Origin: JAXDBW01 sp034678405 | Lineage (GTDB): Bacteria > Patescibacteriota > Patescibacteriia > UBA10025 > JAHIVO01 | Assembly: GCA_034678405.1 (NCBI GenBank) | Contig: JAXDBW010000056.1 | Span: forward strand, 1-6,992 | Reading direction: 5' to 3' | Length of the DNA: 6,992 bases | In this document: positions 5,288-6,992 of the stretch, one piece after another | How positions within the stretch are numbered: the first letter of the stretch is position 1 | How the letters are laid out: each line of letters opens with the position of its first letter | Position numbers and translations under genes: made by a program | Notes under the pieces: generated by a model | Databases searched by the model: none | What the model was told of the DNA's origin: nothing | What the model saw: only the letters and a program-made list of their open reading frames with translations

Positions 5288-5393
5288 CTCGTGCTAATTT
5301 ACTACCACCCTCGACGGGTTGTGATATGAGCCGCTAGGTCTGACCCCAACAACAGCGCGGTCAGTATCATGTGGGCATCACGAGCAGTTTTTT
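5288..5393 (+). other. multi-stem inverted repeat ending in T6, function unknown
   Basis: CTCGTG (5288-5293) pairs with CACGAG (5379-5384). Inside it are ACCC/GGGT (5307-5310 with 5316-5319), TGATA/TATCA (5322-5326 with 5365-5369) and CTGACC/GGTCAG (5340-5345 with 5359-5364). Six T residues follow at 5388-5393. It could be a small RNA or terminator on the plus strand or an upstream regulatory structure; the stems are short and partly separated by large loops. No gene is visible in this stretch. Confidence 0.3.
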
Positions 5394-5407
5394 GATGTTC
5401 ATTTTTT

Positions 5408-5416
5408 TGCTATAAT
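5408..5416 (+). promoter_or_regulatory. extended -10 promoter before the lipoprotein leader
   Basis: TGC followed by a perfect TATAAT (5411-5416) makes an extended -10 element. A T-run at 5388-5393, 17 bp upstream, is only a poor -35 match. Transcription should begin near 5423, leaving about 300 nt of leader before the lipoprotein ATG. Confidence 0.6.
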
Positions 5417-5426
5417 TAGTATAGAA

Positions 5427-5465
5427 ATGGACATTGAGATGAGAAAACTTCGACGGCGGCAGTGA
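5427..5465 (+). CDS. possible 12-residue arginine-rich leader peptide
   Basis: ATG at 5427 opens MDIEMRKLRRRQ and stops at TGA 5463-5465. It begins about 4 nt after the predicted transcription start, so it would be nearly leaderless, with no Shine-Dalgarno sequence. Its consecutive arginine codons CGA CGG CGG form the 5' arm of the main stem at 5451-5458. Coding status is doubtful. Confidence 0.18.
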   Translation: MDIEMRKLRRRQ

Positions 5466-5586
5466 TGCCAAAAATGCACTTTTTCCCCGCGACGGACGGA
5501 AAAAGGTAGCGCCGTCGCAGACAATCGCCGTCGGAAAATCCTGTGGGTAACTACATACTTCATCTCGCTACACGCACCTTGAAACC

Positions 5587-5611
5587 AGACCCTTCGACAA
5601 GCTCAGGGTCT
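5587..5611 (+). repeat. CCTTCGACAAGCTCAGG-type palindromic repeat
   Basis: The core CCTTCGACAAGCTCAGG (5591-5607) is flanked by arms AGACCC (5587-5592) and GGGTCT (5606-5611). I recognise it as a dispersed palindrome seen in intergenic regions of many unrelated environmental bacteria. Here it lies inside the leader, just ahead of a strong ribosome binding site. Only one copy is present in the window. Confidence 0.6.
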
Positions 5612-5633
5612 ACGAAAGGAGGTCAAAACTCCG

Positions 5634-5669
5634 ATGTGGCTTAAGAAGATAACGTGGGTCTCTTCTTAA
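5634..5669 (+). CDS. possible 11-residue upstream ORF (MWLKKITWVSS)
   Basis: A strong Shine-Dalgarno sequence, AAAGGAGGT at 5615-5623, lies 11 nt before ATG 5634, and the frame ends at TAA 5667-5669. The whole frame covers the hairpin TTAAGAAGA/TCTTCTTAA (5641-5669), so translation would melt that stem; the T6 run follows at 5677. Two of its eleven codons are tryptophan. The frame is too short for coding statistics, so the ribosome binding site is the main support. Confidence 0.33.
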   Translation: MWLKKITWVSS

Positions 5670-5730
5670 CTACTCGTTTTTTGACACGAAGCACCCGCGG
5701 CACACACATGAACATCTGGAGGATGTTATC

Positions 5731-6279
5731 ATGTTACGTTTCAAATCTCTGTTATTAGTGAGTGCCCTGGCGTTCATGCTTGTGATTGTCGGGTGCTCAA
5801 ACGAAGAATCGCCAACCCAGGCGGTACAGCACCAGGAATCTGATATCCCAGCCGACGTGCAGCAGCAGATGCAGCTCGCCGAGCAGTACGAGCGCCTGAT
5901 CGAAGCCATGGATCCGTACGTGACCGAAGGTCAGGACGGTCAGTACGCCTTTGACGAGGCGGGATTCGTCAGCCAGCACGCCTCGCTGCCGGAGTCTGAC
6001 CAGCAAATCGTTGGTCAGCTGAAGGATGGTATTCCGATAGCAAACCAGAAGATTCAGGAACTGAATCAGTCTGGCGCGGCTGCCAAGGTATGGTTCCAAT
6101 GGTACTGGTGGGGGTACAAAGAGTGCTACTCTGAGTATTCGGCGGAATGGATGCTTGACCTCATGTCGCGTAGTGGGTATGCGTACCCGCTGTGGTATGT
6201 CGCGAGCAGATATCATTATTCCTATGGGTACTTCTGCATTGGCCACACCTGGGCCGGCGGTGTCTGGATCACCACATAA
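5731..6279 (+). CDS. lipoprotein of unknown function with an aromatic-rich C-terminal region
   Basis: I do not recognise this 182-residue family. It has a lipoprotein signal peptide: basic MLRFK, a hydrophobic stretch at 7-20 and the lipobox IVGC ending at C22, so it should be anchored in a membrane facing outward. Residues 23-118 are acidic and glutamine-rich, with a probable helical stretch near 40-62 and another near 90-113. Residues 119-182 change abruptly: eight tryptophans and eleven tyrosines within about 62 residues (for example WFQWYWWGYK), plus two cysteines, C132 and C169, that could form a disulfide. The start is supported by GGAGG at 5718-5722, 8 nt before the ATG. It follows the long structured leader and is followed by a 12-bp hairpin. 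The aromatic tail suggests carbohydrate or membrane-surface contact, but that is only a guess. Confidence 0.82.
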   Translation: MLRFKSLLLVSALAFMLVIVGCSNEESPTQAVQHQESDIPADVQQQMQLAEQYERLIEAMDPYVTEGQDGQYAFDEAGFVSQHASLPESDQQIVGQLKDGIPIANQKIQELNQSGAAAKVWFQWYWWGYKECYSEYSAEWMLDLMSRSGYAYPLWYVASRYHYSYGYFCIGHTWAGGVWITT

Positions 6280-6288
6280 CGATACACT

Positions 6289-6315
6289 GGGGAAGAGAAG
6301 ACCCTTCTCTTCCCC
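6289..6315 (+). terminator. 12-bp hairpin after the lipoprotein gene, no T-tract
   Basis: GGGGAAGAGAAG (6289-6300) pairs perfectly with 6304-6315 around a 3-nt loop. It starts 10 bp after the stop codon, as a terminator would, but AAAAC follows in place of a T-tract. It may be a U-less terminator or a stabiliser of the mRNA 3' end. Confidence 0.5.
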
Positions 6316-6329
6316 AAAACATTCAATCT

Positions 6330-6617
6330 ATGGAAATGAATAATAACAAACAATCTTTTTTCTCTCGAGAACGCACTCGAGGGTTTCTCTATGCCTTTGT
6401 GGCATTTGCCGCACTTGAAGTCGCTCGGCTTTTGATCCTGACGACGAGCCCATGGTATTCAGCAGTAGCACCATCGCTATTTGGCGCCGCGATATTTTTC
6501 ATTGCCTTTTTTACCCTCAATGATCAGAAGTATAAAAAATATGCCCAGGGCGCGCTGCTGGGATGGTTCGTATTTGGCATTGTCGCCATGGGACTAAAGA
6601 TTCTTTTCACTATATGA
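6330..6617 (+). CDS. small three-helix membrane protein, unknown function
   Basis: A 95-residue hydrophobic protein that I do not recognise. The predicted membrane segments are about 18-37 (FLYAFVAFAALEVARLLIL), 44-63 and 74-94. Basic residues before the first helix (SRERTR) and in the second loop (DQKYKKY) put the N-terminus inside and the C-terminus outside by the positive-inside rule. ATG 6330 is preferred and ATG 6336 is possible; neither has a Shine-Dalgarno sequence. The frame stays open upstream to 6192, but that part overlaps the lipoprotein gene and the hairpin and is not credible. Its TGA overlaps the ATG of the next gene (ATGA), so the two are likely made together and may form one complex. 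Confidence 0.7.
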   Translation: MEMNNNKQSFFSRERTRGFLYAFVAFAALEVARLLILTTSPWYSAVAPSLFGAAIFFIAFFTLNDQKYKKYAQGALLGWFVFGIVAMGLKILFTI

Positions 6618-6919
6618 CGTACGAAGTAGGTTTTGTATTAGCAATGGGAGGTGCGGCGCTGCTGAGATTCCTCATTGAGCTGATTCACCGCAAGAATATT
6701 GTAAATCGCCGTGACGCAATCCTGTCGTGGAGCTGGTTTCTTTCATACTTTATCATTACATCAGTCATGGTCGTCTCGAAATGGACGCAGAAATGGCCTT
6801 ATATTCTAGTGGTGGCCGGTTATGGGCTGATTGGTTTGGTTATTTATTATATTCGGAAAAAATATATATCAACTAACACGCAAAACCCAAAACCAACAAA
6901 ACGCTCATTAGATGAGTAA
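6614..6919 (+). CDS. small three-helix membrane protein, translationally coupled partner
   Basis: A 101-residue protein that I do not recognise. Membrane segments are about 4-24 (EVGFVLAMGGAALLRFLIELI), 36-54 and 62-80. The basic loop HRKNIVNRR (25-33) and the basic end after residue 80 (RKK) should lie in the cytoplasm, placing the N-terminus outside, the opposite of its upstream neighbour. The final 20 residues are hydrophilic (NTQNPKPTKRSLDE). The start is set by the ATGA overlap with the previous stop codon (ATG 6614-6616, TGA 6615-6617). The frame extends upstream to 6563, but only inside the neighbouring gene. The opposite predicted topologies and overlapping genes suggest a hetero-oligomer. 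Confidence 0.72.
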   Translation: MTYEVGFVLAMGGAALLRFLIELIHRKNIVNRRDAILSWSWFLSYFIITSVMVVSKWTQKWPYILVVAGYGLIGLVIYYIRKKYISTNTQNPKPTKRSLDE

Positions 6920-6923
6920 GAAA

Positions 6924-6962
6924 GCTCTTCGGCTCAGCTCTGTATAGAGCTTCGCTCAGAGC
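6924..6962. repeat. two-stem palindrome with GCTC/TTCG-rich arms
   Basis: The outer arms GCTCT (6924-6928) and AGAGC (6958-6962) enclose an inner stem AGCTCT (6936-6941) and AGAGCT (6946-6951) with loop GTAT. Both sides of the internal loop contain TTCGGCTC-like sequence. It lies just after the membrane gene pair; no T-tract follows, so it looks more like a dispersed palindrome than a terminator. Confidence 0.5.
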
Positions 6963-6982
6963 CTTCGGAAAGCGAGGTGACT

Positions 6983-6992
6983 ATGGACAGTC
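6983..6992 (+). CDS. possible start of a downstream gene, cut by the window end
   Basis: GAGG at 6974-6977 lies 5 nt before ATG 6983, a good ribosome binding site spacing, in the same direction as the preceding genes. Only three codons (MDS) are inside the window, so nothing can be said about the product. Confidence 0.3.

Larger units (their letters stand above)
5423..5683 (+). ncRNA. long structured leader RNA upstream of the lipoprotein gene (putative)
   Basis: Stems visible by eye: CGACGGCG (5451-5458) can pair with either of two CGCCGTCG copies (5510-5517 or 5526-5533), giving two exclusive folds. GGCA/TGCC (5458-5461, 5466-5469) closes a GTGA tetraloop. CTTTTTCC (5479-5486) pairs with 5498-5505. 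TGTGG/CTACA (5542-5546, 5551-5555) closes a GTAA tetraloop. AGACCC/GGGTCT pair at 5587-5592 and 5606-5611, GGAG/CTCC at 5618-5621 and 5629-5632, and TTAAGAAGA/TCTTCTTAA at 5641-5649 and 5661-5669, with T6 at 5677-5682. The segment matches no riboswitch, tmRNA, RNase P, 6S or SRP RNA signature I know. It may be a cis-acting leader, or a separate RNA ending near 5683. Confidence 0.45.

Noticed and set aside
5423..5683. The leader as tmRNA, RNase P RNA, 6S RNA, SRP RNA or a common riboswitch
   Set aside because: None of the conserved motifs of those families is visible; for example there is no tRNA-like 3' end for tmRNA and no P4 signature for RNase P.
1..6992. CRISPR array, insertion sequence or phage genes
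   Set aside because: No regularly spaced repeats, transposase, integrase or capsid-like frame is present on either strand.

Overview
The window looks like bacterial chromosome of roughly 50% G+C. It uses the standard code, with TAA, TAG and TGA all acting as stops, and has sigma70-type promoters. The free-standing GIY-YIG protein, the compact gene set, the mostly weak ribosome binding sites and the small orphan membrane proteins suggest a Candidate Phyla Radiation (Patescibacteria) genome. That placement rests on general gene content, not on a marker gene, and is only moderately confident.

Layout. (1) 2-424, plus strand: the end of a YdcF/SanA-like DUF218 protein cut by the window edge, facing a strong hairpin at 431-469 that can end transcription from both sides. 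(2) 476-2801, minus strand, read from high to low coordinates: a near-consensus promoter (2774-2801), an 80-nt tRNA-Leu-like 5' fragment whose D-loop is filled by two perfect hairpins (2676-2755), a single-domain GIY-YIG nuclease gene (2412-2669), an intact tRNA-Leu(UAG) with encoded CCA (2320-2406), a zinc-dependent sorbitol/threonine-dehydrogenase-like enzyme and a flavin/NAD(P) oxidoreductase. (3) 2871-3969, plus strand: an extended -10 promoter, a class I PRPP synthetase gene and a textbook terminator. (4) 4064-5242, minus strand: a fold-III PLP-dependent (ornithine-decarboxylase-like) decarboxylase. (5) 5243-5730: a 488-bp gene-free stretch with divergent promoters and a leader of about 300 nt that shows many stems, two tiny reading frames and a widespread CCTTCGACAAGCTCAGG-type palindrome. 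(6) 5731-6992, plus strand: a lipoprotein with a very aromatic C-terminal third, a 12-bp hairpin, two ATGA-overlapping three-helix membrane proteins, a two-stem palindrome and perhaps the first codons of another gene.

The metabolic genes are plausible housekeeping functions: PRPP for nucleotides, a polyamine or diaminopimelate-type decarboxylase, and two NAD(P)-linked oxidoreductases that may share a transcript. The most unusual part is the tRNA-like fragment, GIY-YIG gene and intact tRNA-Leu in a row behind one tRNA-style promoter. It could be a small mobile or tRNA-targeting cassette. The structured leader before the lipoprotein gene is the second region worth attention.
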